Source: Sulfobacillus sp. (lineage in GTDB: Bacteria; Bacillota; Sulfobacillia; Sulfobacillales; Sulfobacillaceae). From it: a stretch of DNA of 64,000 nt. A program made the position numbers and the translations under genes. A model generated the notes under the pieces. That model had not been told where the DNA came from. It ran no database searches and worked only from the letters and a program-made list of their open reading frames with translations. Within the stretch, counting starts at the first letter, position 1. Every line of letters begins with the position of its first letter. The stretch covers positions 1 through 64,000 of the forward strand of contig DAHWKJ010000028.1 of the NCBI GenBank assembly GCA_027343695.1, written 5' to 3'. Of this stretch, positions 1 through 9,795 are shown piece by piece.

Positions 1-1
1 C

Positions 2-1105
2 GATCGCTTTATTCCCGCCACGGTCGGCGCGTTGGCGAGTCGTGGTGAATTCATGACGGCATATACGCCCTACCAACCTGAATTGTCTCAAGGGACCCTG
101 GCGGCTATTTACGAGTTTCAGACCATGATTGCAGGGCTGACCGGTACCTATGCGGCCCAAGCCTCCATGTACGATGGCGCGTCGGCGGTCGGTGAGGCAG
201 CCCTGTTGGCGCTCGCAGAGACACGCCGTGGGCGCGTGTTGGTCCACGAGGCAGTACATCCCGATAGCTTAGCAGTAACCACTACCTATGTCACCGCACG
301 GCGCGGAACCGTGCAGACGGTGGCTAACCTTGAGGACTTAGAAGATACCTTGAAGACTGGAGATCCGGTGGCGGCTGTGATTTGGCAATACCCAGACATG
401 TTAGGGGGCATCCAAGGACTGCCCCAAGTTATTGAGATGGCTCACCGATTCCAGGCTTTGGCAATTGTCTCGTCAGATCCGGTGGCGCTGGCTTTACTGA
501 CCCCACCTGGAGAAATGGGCGCGGATGTTGTGGTTGGTGAAGGACAGCCCCTAGGCCAGGCCCTTAACTTTGGAGGCCCGACGTTTGGATATTTTGCGGT
601 GCAAGCACCGTTAGTGCGCAAGCTTCCCGGGCGCTTGGTCGGTGCTACGGAGGATCATTCGGGAGCGCGCGGCTTTGTCTTGACTCTCCAGGCACGGGAG
701 CAACACATTCGCCGTGAAAAAGCGACGTCCAATATTTGCTCGAATCACTCCTTGAACGCCTTGATGGCGACCATCTACATGGCGAGTCTCGGGCCGCAGG
801 GACTCAAAGAAGTGGCGCTGTTGTCGATGGCCAAGGCGCATTATCTACAAGGTGCGCTGCAAGGTCAAGGCGTTGACTTGGCATCACCCAAAGAGGCTTT
901 CCTGTATGAGTTTGCCGTAAAGGTTCCGGGATCGGTTGAAGATCTTAATCGTTATCTGCTGGGCAAAGGTTATCTCGGAGGCTTCGACCTTGGTCGCTGG
1001 AATCCTAAATGGCAGGGTTATTGGCAGTTGGCGGTGACGGAAAAGCGCACCAAAGCGGAATGTGACGGCTTAGTCCAGGAGGTGTCTCAATGGATGTCCC
1101 GATAA
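2..1105 (+). CDS. gcvPA: Glycine dehydrogenase (decarboxylating) subunit 1, 5'-truncated by window edge
   Basis: N-terminal half of the split P-protein of the glycine cleavage system; with GcvPB it decarboxylates glycine and passes the aminomethyl group to the H-protein lipoyl arm. The reading frame is open from base 2, and the residues before the ORF-track start ([14 protein letters not shown]) match the family, so the true start lies outside the window. The motif [13 protein letters not shown], followed by [11 protein letters not shown] and YDGASA, is diagnostic. About 367 codons are present against roughly 445 usual. The 3' end overlaps gcvPB by 16 bp, indicating translational coupling. 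PLP is bound by the partner subunit, not this one. Confidence 0.96.
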   Translation, partial: DRFIPATVGALASRGEFMTAYTPYQPELSQGTLAAIYEFQTMIAGLTGTYAAQASMYDGASAVGEAALLALAETRRGRVLVHEAVHPDSLAVTTTYVTARRGTVQTVANLEDLEDTLKTGDPVAAVIWQYPDMLGGIQGLPQVIEMAHRFQALAIVSSDPVALALLTPPGEMGADVVVGEGQPLGQALNFGGPTFGYFAVQAPLVRKLPGRLVGATEDHSGARGFVLTLQAREQHIRREKATSNICSNHSLNALMATIYMASLGPQGLKEVALLSMAKAHYLQGALQGQGVDLASPKEAFLYEFAVKVPGSVEDLNRYLLGKGYLGGFDLGRWNPKWQGYWQLAVTEKRTKAECDGLVQEVSQWMSR

Positions 1106-2565
1106 TTTTTGAGAAATCGGTACCCGAACGGCGGGGGATTCGATTGCCCGAGAGCGATGTGCCGATGCCCGATTTAAAAGAGGTCCTCCCAGAGGATTAT
1201 ATCCGCAAGACACCAACCAGGCTGCCGGAAGTGTCAGAATTTGATGTGGTGCGCCACTATACGTTTCTGTCGTCATTAAATTATGGACTCGACACCGGAT
1301 TTTATCCCTTAGGCTCGTGCAGCATGAAATACAACCCTAAGGTCAATGAGTGGGTGGCGAACCTTACCGGGTTTTCCTCCGTGCATCCGCTACAACCCGT
1401 GGAGACGGTACAAGGAACCTTGGAACTCTTGCATCGACTCGAAGAAGGATTAGCGGAGATTTCTGGGATGGACCGGGTGACCTTGCAACCTGCGGCGGGA
1501 GCTCATGGGGAACTCACCGGGGTTCTCATGATCAAAAAATATTTGGAAGGCCGTGGGGAGAAACGGACCACCATTTTGGTCCCCGATTCCGCTCATGGCA
1601 CCAATCCCGCTACCGCGTCGATGGCCGGATTTGAGGTCAAAGAGGTCCCTTCCAATATGCGCGGCGGGGTAGACGTTGAAGCCCTGCGAGGATTGGTGGG
1701 ACCGGATACGGCAGGTCTGATGCTGACTAATCCCAATACCCTGGGGCTCTTTGAAGAAGATATTTTGGAAATTGCCGATATCGTTCACGCGGCAGGCGGA
1801 CTCCTCTATTACGATGGAGCCAATGCGAATGCGATTATGGGTCGGGTACGACCCGGCGACATGGGGTTTGACGTGGTACACCTGAATTTACACAAGACGT
1901 TCTCCACGCCGCATGGCGGTGGCGGACCGGGTGCAGGTCCCGTGGGAGTAAAACAAGCGCTCATCCCGTATTTACCAGAACCCTCAATTGTATGGCGTAA
2001 TGACCAGTGGGAGTTATCCGATGACAGCCCCGATACCATCGGCAAGGTGCGGTCTTATTATGGTAACGTGGGTATCCTAGTGCGGGCCTATGCGTATCTG
2101 AGGAGTCATGGTGCCGAAGGTCTCCGAGAGGTTTCGGATACGGCCGTATTGAATGCGAATTACCTTTTGCATAAGCTGAGTGATCTCTACGAGACACCCT
2201 TTAAGCGGCGTGTCAAACACGAGTTCGTCTTATCTGCCACACGTCAGAAACGCCGTGGGGCACGGGCGTTAGATATTGCTAAGCGCCTGATTGACTATGG
2301 TTTTTATCCCCCCACGGTCTATTTTCCTCTGGTTATCGACGAGGCGTTAATGGTGGAGCCGACGGAGACCGAATCCAAGGAGACCCTGGATCGGTTTGCG
2401 GACGCCATGCGCCGAATCGACCGAGAAGTGGATGAAAGTCCGACCACCCTGCACGAAGCCCCTCATGACACCATCGTAGGCCGTTTAGACGAAGCAATGG
2501 CTGCGCGCAAGCCCAATCTTACCTACCAAGGGCCGCCGACTCAACGAGGAGGACAGGAATCATGA
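1090..2565 (+). CDS. gcvPB: Glycine dehydrogenase (decarboxylating) subunit 2
   Basis: PLP-carrying subunit of the split glycine decarboxylase. The Schiff-base lysine lies in [16 protein letters not shown] (about K269), and the active-site region [16 protein letters not shown] is intact. The length of 491 aa is normal for the family. The ATG overlaps the gcvPA end by 16 bp, and a GGAGG lies upstream inside gcvPA. The 3' end overlaps glyA. Together with glyA it links glycine, serine and C1-tetrahydrofolate metabolism; gcvT and gcvH are not in the window and may lie upstream. Confidence 0.97.
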   Translation: MDVPIIFEKSVPERRGIRLPESDVPMPDLKEVLPEDYIRKTPTRLPEVSEFDVVRHYTFLSSLNYGLDTGFYPLGSCSMKYNPKVNEWVANLTGFSSVHPLQPVETVQGTLELLHRLEEGLAEISGMDRVTLQPAAGAHGELTGVLMIKKYLEGRGEKRTTILVPDSAHGTNPATASMAGFEVKEVPSNMRGGVDVEALRGLVGPDTAGLMLTNPNTLGLFEEDILEIADIVHAAGGLLYYDGANANAIMGRVRPGDMGFDVVHLNLHKTFSTPHGGGGPGAGPVGVKQALIPYLPEPSIVWRNDQWELSDDSPDTIGKVRSYYGNVGILVRAYAYLRSHGAEGLREVSDTAVLNANYLLHKLSDLYETPFKRRVKHEFVLSATRQKRRGARALDIAKRLIDYGFYPPTVYFPLVIDEALMVEPTETESKETLDRFADAMRRIDREVDESPTTLHEAPHDTIVGRLDEAMAARKPNLTYQGPPTQRGGQES

Positions 2566-3821
2566 TGAAACCGGAGTTGCGCCATGTGGATCCCGAGGTG
2601 TTTCGGGCGATTCAGGATGAAGAGCGTCGACAATCCTCCCATTTGGAACTGATTGCGTCGGAGAACTGGACGTCGCCTGCAGTCCGGGAAGCGGTCGGGT
2701 CGGTCATGACCGACAAATATGCCGAGGGATACCCAGGGCACCGCTATTATGGCGGTTGCGAATTCGTCGACGTGGTGGAAGAGTTGGCGCGAACTCGGGT
2801 GAAGACTCTTTATCAGGCTGAGTATGCCAATGTGCAACCCCACGCAGGCGCATCGGCCAACACCGCTGTGTACTTAGCCGCGTTAAAGCCCGGTGACAAG
2901 ATTCTTGGCATGGCTCTGTCGCACGGTGGACATTTGACACACGGTAGTCCGGTGAATCTCTCCGGTCAACTCTATACCATTCAAAGCTACGGAGTGGAGA
3001 AATCGACCGAACGTATTGATTTGGATCGGGTCCGGCAAATTGCCTTGGAATTCCAGCCCCAAATGATTGTGGCCGGCGCATCGGCCTATCCTCGGCAATT
3101 GGACTTCGAGGGGTTTAGCCGTATTGCCCGCGAGGTCGGCGCTCTCCTGATGGTAGATATGGCCCATATTGCGGGACTTATCGCCGCAGGCCTTCATCCG
3201 AGCCCGGTTGGCTACGCCGACTTTGTCACCTCAACCACCCACAAAACGCTACGTGGTCCACGCGGAGGATTTATTTTGTCCAATGCGGAGTGGGGCAAAC
3301 GCATTGATAAGGTGGTGTTTCCGGGCCTCCAAGGAGGTCCTCTCATGCACGTGATTGCCGGAAAGGCCGTGGCCTTTGGTGAAGCCTTAACGAGCGAGTT
3401 CCGGGCTTATCAAGGACGGGTGGTGGACAATGCCAAGACGTTGGCGTCGACATTAAAAGACTGCGGAATGCGGTTAGTTTCGGATGGCACGGATAACCAT
3501 CTGATGCTGGTTGACGTAAAGTTCAGTGGCATCACCGGTAAAGAGGCACAAAGCCGACTAGCTCAAGTGGGGATTACGGTGAATAAGAATACCATCCCCT
3601 TTGAAACCGAAAAACCTACGGTGGCTTCGGGCATTCGCATTGGGACTCCCCAAGTGACCACTAGAGGACTCGGTGCCAATGAAATGGTGGAACTGGGGAC
3701 AGTTATCGCCGAGGTGCTACAAGGGTCTCGGGATCAGGATTTGTCTTCCTGGCAACGGCGAGTTCAGGATCTTACACGGCGCTTTCCATTACCAGGGCTG
3801 GGGGCGGACGCCGATGCCTAG
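2562..3821 (+). CDS. glyA: Serine hydroxymethyltransferase
   Basis: PLP enzyme interconverting serine plus tetrahydrofolate with glycine plus 5,10-methylene-THF. The family signature is clear: [12 protein letters not shown] near the N-terminus, [13 protein letters not shown], and [12 protein letters not shown] with the PLP lysine at about K228. The length of 419 aa is typical. The start is an ATGATG overlapping the gcvPB stop behind GAGGAGGACAGG; the second ATG (2565) is equally possible. The last 8 bp overlap aroQ, so all four genes probably share one transcript. Confidence 0.97.
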   Translation: MMKPELRHVDPEVFRAIQDEERRQSSHLELIASENWTSPAVREAVGSVMTDKYAEGYPGHRYYGGCEFVDVVEELARTRVKTLYQAEYANVQPHAGASANTAVYLAALKPGDKILGMALSHGGHLTHGSPVNLSGQLYTIQSYGVEKSTERIDLDRVRQIALEFQPQMIVAGASAYPRQLDFEGFSRIAREVGALLMVDMAHIAGLIAAGLHPSPVGYADFVTSTTHKTLRGPRGGFILSNAEWGKRIDKVVFPGLQGGPLMHVIAGKAVAFGEALTSEFRAYQGRVVDNAKTLASTLKDCGMRLVSDGTDNHLMLVDVKFSGITGKEAQSRLAQVGITVNKNTIPFETEKPTVASGIRIGTPQVTTRGLGANEMVELGTVIAEVLQGSRDQDLSSWQRRVQDLTRRFPLPGLGADADA

Positions 3822-4251
3822 AATTGACATTGTGAATGGACCGAATTTGGGCCGCCTCGGCCAACGCCAGCCCGAAATCTATGGGCATCAAGGGCTCTAC
3901 GAGATTCTCTCAGCCCTGCGAAAGGCATATCCGACATTGCAACTCGAACATTTTCAGAGCAACCATGAGGGAGCACTAATTGACTATCTAGAAACTCTTG
4001 GAGACCACGGCAGTCGGGGAGTGGTATTGAATCCAGGAGCGCTTACCCATCAGAGTTATGCCTTGCGGGATGCCGTAGTGGCCTTGACCATCCCGGTGGT
4101 GGAGGTCCACCTCTCCAATATTTATGCACGCGAGGCGTTTCGTGCGCATTCCCTAATCGCGCCAGTCGCTGTAGGGCACATCAGTGGCTTCGGAGCGTCT
4201 GGCTACCGACTGGCCGTGGAGTATTTTATTGAACGCATGCAGCAAGAGTAG
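3814..4251 (+). CDS. aroQ: Type II 3-dehydroquinate dehydratase
   Basis: Cytoplasmic dodecameric dehydratase of the shikimate pathway (3-dehydroquinate to 3-dehydroshikimate). The ORF track starts 47 codons too early. The ATG at 3814 gives 145 aa, the usual family length, beginning [13 protein letters not shown]. Seen in sequence: [17 protein letters not shown] with the catalytic tyrosine (Y23), [29 protein letters not shown], and [14 protein letters not shown] with the catalytic histidine region. It overlaps glyA by 8 bp and is followed by efp after 77 bp. aroQ next to efp is a common Bacillota arrangement. Confidence 0.95.
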   Translation: MPRIDIVNGPNLGRLGQRQPEIYGHQGLYEILSALRKAYPTLQLEHFQSNHEGALIDYLETLGDHGSRGVVLNPGALTHQSYALRDAVVALTIPVVEVHLSNIYAREAFRAHSLIAPVAVGHISGFGASGYRLAVEYFIERMQQE

Positions 4252-4328
4252 GCCGGGTGCTGGGTGGACAAAGCCCAAAGAGTCTTGTAGGATCCGAATG
4301 ATGTCTTTTGACTTAAGGGGTGGCTTAA

Positions 4329-4886
4329 TTGATTTCTAGCAACGATTTTCGTAACGGGGTAACGATCGAGCTGGACGGCGTTTTATATCAAGTCGTCGAA
4401 TTTCAACATGTAAAGCCTGGCAAGGGATCGGCTTTCGTCCGTACGAAGCTAAAAAATCTACAAACGGGGGGCGCCGTCGAGCGAACCTTCAATGCGGGAG
4501 AACGAGTGCCGGCAGCCAAGGTGGAAAAGCATGAGATGCAGTACCTCTATAACTCTGGCGATGAATACACGTTTATGGATACCGAATCATTTGAACAGAT
4601 TGCCTTAAAGGCCGAGGATATTGGCGATGGTGTGAAGTTTTTGAAAGAAAACATGTTGTGCTATGTGGTGTTGTTTAAGGGAGCGAGCATCGGGGTCGAC
4701 CTACCCAATAGTGTGGTGTTGGAAGTCACGGAAACCGAGCCGGGATTTAAGGGTGATACCACGTCGGGAGCAACGAAATTGGCTACTTTGGAAACCGGAG
4801 CTACGGTGAAAGTACCGTTATTTGTGAACCAAGGCGACAAGGTTACAGTAGACACACGTACTGGGCAGTACACCGGAAGAGCCTAG
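4329..4886 (+). CDS. efp: Translation elongation factor P
   Basis: EF-P enters the ribosomal E-site region and relieves stalling at polyproline stretches. It is 185 aa with the three-barrel layout: a KOW-like N-terminal domain carrying [17 protein letters not shown], an OB-like middle, and a C-terminal domain ending [12 protein letters not shown]. The loop-tip residue is lysine (K32), so modification would be of the lysine type rather than arginine rhamnosylation; the modifying enzyme is not in the window. The start is TTG at 4329, preceded by AAGGGGTGG. A hairpin terminator follows. Confidence 0.96.
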   Translation: MISSNDFRNGVTIELDGVLYQVVEFQHVKPGKGSAFVRTKLKNLQTGGAVERTFNAGERVPAAKVEKHEMQYLYNSGDEYTFMDTESFEQIALKAEDIGDGVKFLKENMLCYVVLFKGASIGVDLPNSVVLEVTETEPGFKGDTTSGATKLATLETGATVKVPLFVNQGDKVTVDTRTGQYTGRA

Positions 4887-4908
4887 TCTGAAACAAAAAA
4901 AATTGGGG

Positions 4909-4946
4909 CACCGCGGCGGGGATTTCTGCCCGCCGCTTGGTGTTTT
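4909..4946 (+). terminator. Hairpin terminator after efp
   Basis: CACC-GCGGCGGG, an 8-nt loop, then CCCGCCGC-tt-GGTG followed by TTTT. The strong GC stem 22 bp after the efp stop fits an intrinsic terminator with a short U-tract. Confidence 0.7.
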
Positions 4947-5010
4947 GCGCATGAAGACGTTGCGGGTTGGTTAGGTTAAGCATGTAACGGCTATAAGGAG
5001 GTGTAGCAGC

Positions 5011-5469
5011 ATGGCAGATCTTCGACGAAGGGTCTCGTACTTGGCGGGCATGGCGGAGCGCTATGATTTGGCCGACCAAGGCCGAGAAGGGAAGATTCTC
5101 GCAGAAGTGGTCGAGGTTTTGCGAGAACTGAGCCTGGACATGGAAGAGGTCGCGTCAAATCAATTGGAGCTCGAAGAGTACGTTGAGGAAATTGATTCGG
5201 ATCTGATGAGTCTAGAAGAAGACGTGTATGTTGGAGACACCGGAGACGAAGACGACGACGTTCGACTCGAAGATGACGACGATGAAGGCTACATCGAATT
5301 GGAATGTCCCGTCTGCCAGCAGGACTCGTACTACAATGAAGCCCTCTTTGATGAAGACGGGATTCAATTAAGTTGTCCTCATTGCGGTAATGTGGTTTTC
5401 GATGCCGATGAAGATTGCATTGTCGTGGATGATGTCTTGGAGGACGACCTAGACGAGGACTTTCTGTAA
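5011..5469 (+). CDS. Acidic zinc-ribbon protein, CD1247 N-terminal-domain family
   Basis: 152 aa, strongly acidic. The N-terminal about 70 residues are helical and charged (MADLRRRVSYLAGMAE..., then EGKILAEVVEVLRELS), matching the small clostridial family named after CD1247. An Asp/Glu-rich linker leads to a C-terminal zinc ribbon with ECPVCQQDSYY and SCPHCGNVVF (two CxxC pairs). Members of this family commonly follow efp, as here. An AAGGAGGTG Shine-Dalgarno precedes the ATG. The function is unknown; a role linked to transcription or translation is only a guess from the neighbourhood and the zinc ribbon. Confidence 0.85.
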   Translation: MADLRRRVSYLAGMAERYDLADQGREGKILAEVVEVLRELSLDMEEVASNQLELEEYVEEIDSDLMSLEEDVYVGDTGDEDDDVRLEDDDDEGYIELECPVCQQDSYYNEALFDEDGIQLSCPHCGNVVFDADEDCIVVDDVLEDDLDEDFL

Positions 5470-5484
5470 ACGCCGATACCTAAT

Positions 5485-5512
5485 ACGGCACGGAGGGATC
5501 CTCCGTGCCGTT
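5485..5512 (+). terminator. Perfect hairpin after the zinc-ribbon gene
   Basis: A 12-bp perfect stem, ACGGCACGGAGG/CCTCCGTGCCGT, with a 3-nt loop begins 15 bp after the stop codon. There is almost no U-tract, so efficiency is uncertain. The rest of the 288-bp gap to asnB shows no clear feature beyond the SD of asnB. Confidence 0.6.
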
Positions 5513-5757
5513 CAACGTATGCCCCCTCATGACCGTGATCCGCTGCCAATTCCCCGCGTTTTTGATCCGATAATCACAAAATCTGCTAGGCCATCCAAAT
5601 GGCATCTTAGCCCTCCGCTGCGGTATGATGGCATATGGAGATTGCGAAGCGTTGTGGATCGCTTACGTGACTTTAAGATGGTTGTGAGCGTTACACGATT
5701 GGATGGGGGTCAGGGCTGGAAGACGTCCCCCAACATGCTGAGGAGGAGGACATTTCT

Positions 5758-7659
5758 GTGTGCGGAGTCTGCGGGTTTGCGACCGCCGGAAATAACATAG
5801 ATACCGCGGTCTTGACGCGGATGATGGATGCGATAGTGCATCGTGGTCCTGACGACGCGGGAATGGTTCGTCATGAAGGTATCGGACTCGGGTTTCGTCG
5901 TTTGTCGATTCTGGACGTGGGCGGCGGTCATCAACCAATGTCGGGTGAAGACGACCGGGTTTGGGCGGTCACCAACGGAGAAATCTATAACTATCAAGAG
6001 ATCCGGGAAGACCTCATCCGGCGTGGTCACCGATTTCGATCCCATAGTGATGCCGAAGTGGTGCCTCACCTCTACGAGGAAGAGGGGGTTGAAGGGCTAT
6101 CGAAAAAGCTCCGGGGTATGTTTGCGATTGCGATCATGGACCGCGCGCAGGGGACCCTCTACTTAGTTCGTGATCACTTTGGGATTAAGCCCTTATATTA
6201 CGCGATGACCCCCGCGGGCGTGTTATTTGCATCGGAAATTAAAGGGCTTCTCGCCTCGCATTTAATCCGGCCCGAAGTGGACTTGTCGTCCCTATGGCAT
6301 TATTTATCGTTTCAGTATGTACCGGACCCAGGAACCATGTTGCAAGGGGTCTATAAAGTTCCGCCGGGGCATTTCCTGACCGTCAAAGAAGGACGAGCAT
6401 CGCTCACCCGTTATTGGTCGGTGGCGTTCAACCCACGTCAAGATTGGACCTTACCGGAGCTCCGCGAGACTATCTATACCACCCTGAAAGATTCGGTGCG
6501 TTATCACATGATGAGCGATGTGCCACGGGGAGCTTACCTGTCGAGTGGCATCGATTCCAGCGCTGTGGTCGCGTTTCTGCGAGAACACCAGGTGTTGGAT
6601 ACCTTTAGCATCGGATTTGCAGGAAAGCATGGCGAAGTCAATGAGTTGACAGCGGCACGAGAAACGGCCCAGTATTTAGATACTCGTCATCATGAGGTCG
6701 TGGTCACAGCCGGGGAATACCTCTCAGCATTGCCAAAAATAGTACGCGCGCAGGAAGACCCGATTGCCGATCCCAGTGCACCGGCGCTCTACTTCCTAGC
6801 GCAGGAGGCCCGTCGCCACGTTACCGTGGTGTTGTCGGGCGAGGGCGCCGATGAGTTGTTCGCTGGATATCCGATTTACCATGAATCGTACGCCCTGCGG
6901 CCTTTTGATTTGCTACCGCCGACGGTGCGCGGACAAGTCGGCAAATGGGCTGAAAAACTGCCCACCGGCATGAAGGGCCGCGGGTATCTAACCCGTGGGG
7001 CTTTGCCCCTGGAGCATCGATTTATCGGGAATGCTAAGATGTATTCCGAGGCCGAGAAAATGGCTTTGCTCCACCCGGATGCCATCGTGACCAACGACCC
7101 GGTGTGGGTCAAAACTGCTCCGTATTACGACGCAACGCGCGACTTGGACCCAGTGAGTCGGATGCAAACGGTCGACTGCAATACATGGCTCCCTGGTGAC
7201 ATCTTGATGAAGGCCGATAAGATGTCCATGGCACACTCTTTAGAGCTCCGTGTCCCGTTTTTGGACGTGAAGGTGTTTGAACTGGCGGCCACTATACCGG
7301 CCCGATTCAAGGTAGCCAACGGCACCACCAAGTACGCATTGCGGGAAGCTCTGCGTCCCTTATTACCTAAAGTGGTGGCGGAACGCCCGAAATTGGGTTT
7401 TCCGATTCCTATTCGCCATTGGCTGCAGCACGAAATGCGGGACTTTGCGTGGGATTTGATGCAAACCGCCGACCTTCCCTATTTCAACCGGAGTACGATA
7501 CAATCGATTTTAAACGCCAATCAGAAGACGCTAGTGAATCATGATCGTAAGCTTTGGACGTTGATAATCTTCGCACTCTGGCATCAAGAAATTGTTCGCA
7601 GTGACGATGTCAGTACGGTGTGTGAGCCGTCACAAATTTTTGAGGAGGTGCACCCATGA
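5758..7659 (+). CDS. asnB: Asparagine synthase (glutamine-hydrolysing)
   Basis: Converts aspartate to asparagine with ATP and glutamine-derived ammonia. The start is GTG at 5758 behind GAGGAGGAC, so that mature Cys2 (MCGVCGF) is the glutaminase nucleophile. The N-terminal Ntn domain shows RRLSILDVGGGHQPM and NGEIYNY. The synthetase domain holds the PP-loop LSSGIDSSAV at about residues 261-270 and LSGEGADELFAGYP. At 633 aa it matches AsnB/AsnO-type enzymes. Its last 4 bp (ATGA) overlap the downstream C39-like peptidase gene. In sporulating Bacillota the AsnO paralogue acts during sporulation; which type this is cannot be told here. Confidence 0.95.
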   Translation: MCGVCGFATAGNNIDTAVLTRMMDAIVHRGPDDAGMVRHEGIGLGFRRLSILDVGGGHQPMSGEDDRVWAVTNGEIYNYQEIREDLIRRGHRFRSHSDAEVVPHLYEEEGVEGLSKKLRGMFAIAIMDRAQGTLYLVRDHFGIKPLYYAMTPAGVLFASEIKGLLASHLIRPEVDLSSLWHYLSFQYVPDPGTMLQGVYKVPPGHFLTVKEGRASLTRYWSVAFNPRQDWTLPELRETIYTTLKDSVRYHMMSDVPRGAYLSSGIDSSAVVAFLREHQVLDTFSIGFAGKHGEVNELTAARETAQYLDTRHHEVVVTAGEYLSALPKIVRAQEDPIADPSAPALYFLAQEARRHVTVVLSGEGADELFAGYPIYHESYALRPFDLLPPTVRGQVGKWAEKLPTGMKGRGYLTRGALPLEHRFIGNAKMYSEAEKMALLHPDAIVTNDPVWVKTAPYYDATRDLDPVSRMQTVDCNTWLPGDILMKADKMSMAHSLELRVPFLDVKVFELAATIPARFKVANGTTKYALREALRPLLPKVVAERPKLGFPIPIRHWLQHEMRDFAWDLMQTADLPYFNRSTIQSILNANQKTLVNHDRKLWTLIIFALWHQEIVRSDDVSTVCEPSQIFEEVHP

Positions 7660-8495
7660 CACGACAACGTGGTCGACGACGCTTCCGGTGGCCCAGGATC
7701 GTGGTCGTTTTAGCTGGGTTGGGCGTAGCCGCCTATGTGGGCCAATCTAGTCTGGTTTCTCATGCCAAAGGCGTGTCGTTGCTGGCGTCCCAACCGGCTA
7801 AGGGTAAAATCGAGAGCCCAAAGCGGTCCGTTAAACCCGTTCGTTCGGGGAGTACAGCGCCTAAGGCCCTGCCGACCTCATATCTGATTCATGTCCCGGC
7901 TAAAGATCAGTACCCACAGTTACCGAACGGCTGTGAAGTCACGAGCCTAGCCATGCTGATGACGGCCGTGGGTCATCCGGTGAGCAAGATGACGCTAGCA
8001 GCGGAGATGCCGGTGGACCCTACGAAGTTGGTGCTCGGGACCTCGACCACACCGAGTGGGCAAGTGGTCCACACGACCCAATATTGGGGAAATCCCAATG
8101 TGGGGTTCGTCGGAAACGTCTATAAGGCAGGATATGGGTACGGGATTTACAACGGGCCGATGTATAAGTTTTTAAATCGGTTGTTGCCGGGCCGTGCGGA
8201 AAACCTTACGGGTAAACCATTTTCCACAATTTTAGCCCATGTGGCGCAGGGCATCCCGGTTGAGGTCTGGACTACGACGACGTTCCAACCCACGACGGAT
8301 TGGGTCACCTGGAATAGTCCTGAAGGCTTGGTGACTGCAACGCCCTATGAACATGCGGTGCTCATCGTAGGGTACAAACCCGGCTATCTGTACATTAACA
8401 ACCCGCTGAATGGGGAAGCAGGGCAAAAAGTGGCTGAGGCTCCCTTTATACAGGCATGGGACCAACTAGGACACCAGGCGATCACGGTACGCTAA
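7656..8495 (+). CDS. Secreted or membrane-anchored C39-like cysteine peptidase
   Basis: 279 aa. A basic N-terminus (MTRQRGRRRFRWPR) leads into a hydrophobic segment (IVVVLAGLGVAAYVG), an uncleaved anchor or signal, then a Lys/Ser/Pro-rich linker. The catalytic domain resembles the peptidase C39_2 group: the LPNGCEVTSLAML cysteine (C93), the histidine in TPYEHAVLIVGY (H233), and the acidic/Asn position in YINNPLNG. It is probably exported and acts at the cell surface; the substrate is unknown. It is translationally coupled to asnB through ATGA, an unusual pairing. Confidence 0.82.
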   Translation: MTRQRGRRRFRWPRIVVVLAGLGVAAYVGQSSLVSHAKGVSLLASQPAKGKIESPKRSVKPVRSGSTAPKALPTSYLIHVPAKDQYPQLPNGCEVTSLAMLMTAVGHPVSKMTLAAEMPVDPTKLVLGTSTTPSGQVVHTTQYWGNPNVGFVGNVYKAGYGYGIYNGPMYKFLNRLLPGRAENLTGKPFSTILAHVAQGIPVEVWTTTTFQPTTDWVTWNSPEGLVTATPYEHAVLIVGYKPGYLYINNPLNGEAGQKVAEAPFIQAWDQLGHQAITVR

Positions 8496-8538
8496 GTAGC
8501 TTAAAGCGAGAAAGAACCCCTATTTTGCACGGTTCGGG

Positions 8539-9795
8539 TTAAGACTGTGCCGACGATCTGGCGACCTTAGCAGCCGACCCCCGCTTTCTGGTTTGAAGGA
8601 GGGCAAAAAATCCGAGAAGCACCGCTGCGCCGGCACCCCAAAATAGACTCGGATAGCCCATACGGTCCATCATAAAGCCCATCACCGGTTGGAGTGCGAA
8701 GTTACCCAGGCCAGCCGCCATCAACCAGAGTCCTGTGAATGCCCCCACATCGGTGGGGGAGGCCAGCGACGTGAACCAGGGGTAGCCATTGATATTGACG
8801 AACGCCCAAAACACCCCACCTGTCAAAGCCAGCAGTCGAATGGTGGTCAGGTCGCGGACTAGGCCAATGGATACAAAGGCCAGCGCCAGCCCCACGCTGC
8901 CGACTAAGGCCAAGGAGCGTCGGGAAAAGCGTTGAGCCAAGAACCCGCTGGGTATGGCAAACACCAGATAGGCAAGGGCAAATAGGCCGATGGTTACCAC
9001 GGCCACCCCGGAGGGGAGTTTGAGATGATAGACCCCATAAGTGACGAAAAAAGTCTCCACCGAGCTTTCGCCGCCGGACCACAAGAAAACCGCAATCAGG
9101 AGCCAGAGTGCGGTTTTATCAAAACGGGAGAGAATATCGTGTCCCGCTAGTGCCAGGTGTTTTAACCCGGGGGCTGAGGCGGGGTGTAAATCACGCGGCT
9201 CCTGAATCTTCCAATACATGAACACTGGAATGATAAAGAAAAGGCCCCCAACCAGTAGAAAGGGAATTTGTCGTCCAAAGTGGAACAGTAGCGGCCCAAT
9301 AAAGAAGGCGAGCAACGCCGCTAGTCCTGCCATCGCGTTTATGATGCCATTGGCTTGGCTGCGCCGTGGTTCTGGGGTCACGTCGGGCATTAGGGCGATG
9401 GTGGGGGCGTAAAAAATGTTGGAGGTGAGCGCATAAATCAGGTCGATGGTGACAAGAAATGCGGCGCCGAGTTGCCATGGGAAGGCAATGAAGAGGAGCC
9501 CGGTAATCGGCATGCCCAGCAAGAGATAGGGCATGCGGCGACCATATCGGGTGTGGGTCCGATCCGACCGCGCGGAAAAATACATATTGAGCAAGACCCC
9601 GGCCAAAGTACGGCCCGATACGATGAGGCCAATGATGGCAGCACTCGGAATGTAATGTCGGATGAAAAGTGGTACATAGCTGTTGTAGATTCCAGCCGCT
9701 AGAGACACCGCGAACATGCCTAAACCCAGAACCACGGACGATCCATAACCAAAACTAGGCGTTGCTTCTAGAGCTCTGGGAGCTTCTGCGCTCAT
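8539..9795 (-). CDS. MFS transporter, probable sugar (GPH/SLC45-like) permease
   Basis: 418 aa, about 12 hydrophobic segments. The loop after TM2 reads SARSDRTHTRYGRRMPYLLLG, the MFS A-motif in the form typical of glycoside/sugar transporters. The start ATG at 9795 follows GGGAGGTGA and overlaps the alpha-mannosidase stop by 4 bp, so the two are co-translated. Context suggests uptake of a mannose-containing oligosaccharide or glycoside for the adjacent GH38 enzyme; this is inference. It ends 43 bp from the convergent peptidase gene. Confidence 0.85.
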   Translation of the reverse strand: MSAEAPRALEATPSFGYGSSVVLGLGMFAVSLAAGIYNSYVPLFIRHYIPSAAIIGLIVSGRTLAGVLLNMYFSARSDRTHTRYGRRMPYLLLGMPITGLLFIAFPWQLGAAFLVTIDLIYALTSNIFYAPTIALMPDVTPEPRRSQANGIINAMAGLAALLAFFIGPLLFHFGRQIPFLLVGGLFFIIPVFMYWKIQEPRDLHPASAPGLKHLALAGHDILSRFDKTALWLLIAVFLWSGGESSVETFFVTYGVYHLKLPSGVAVVTIGLFALAYLVFAIPSGFLAQRFSRRSLALVGSVGLALAFVSIGLVRDLTTIRLLALTGGVFWAFVNINGYPWFTSLASPTDVGAFTGLWLMAAGLGNFALQPVMGFMMDRMGYPSLFWGAGAAVLLGFFALLQTRKRGSAAKVARSSAQS

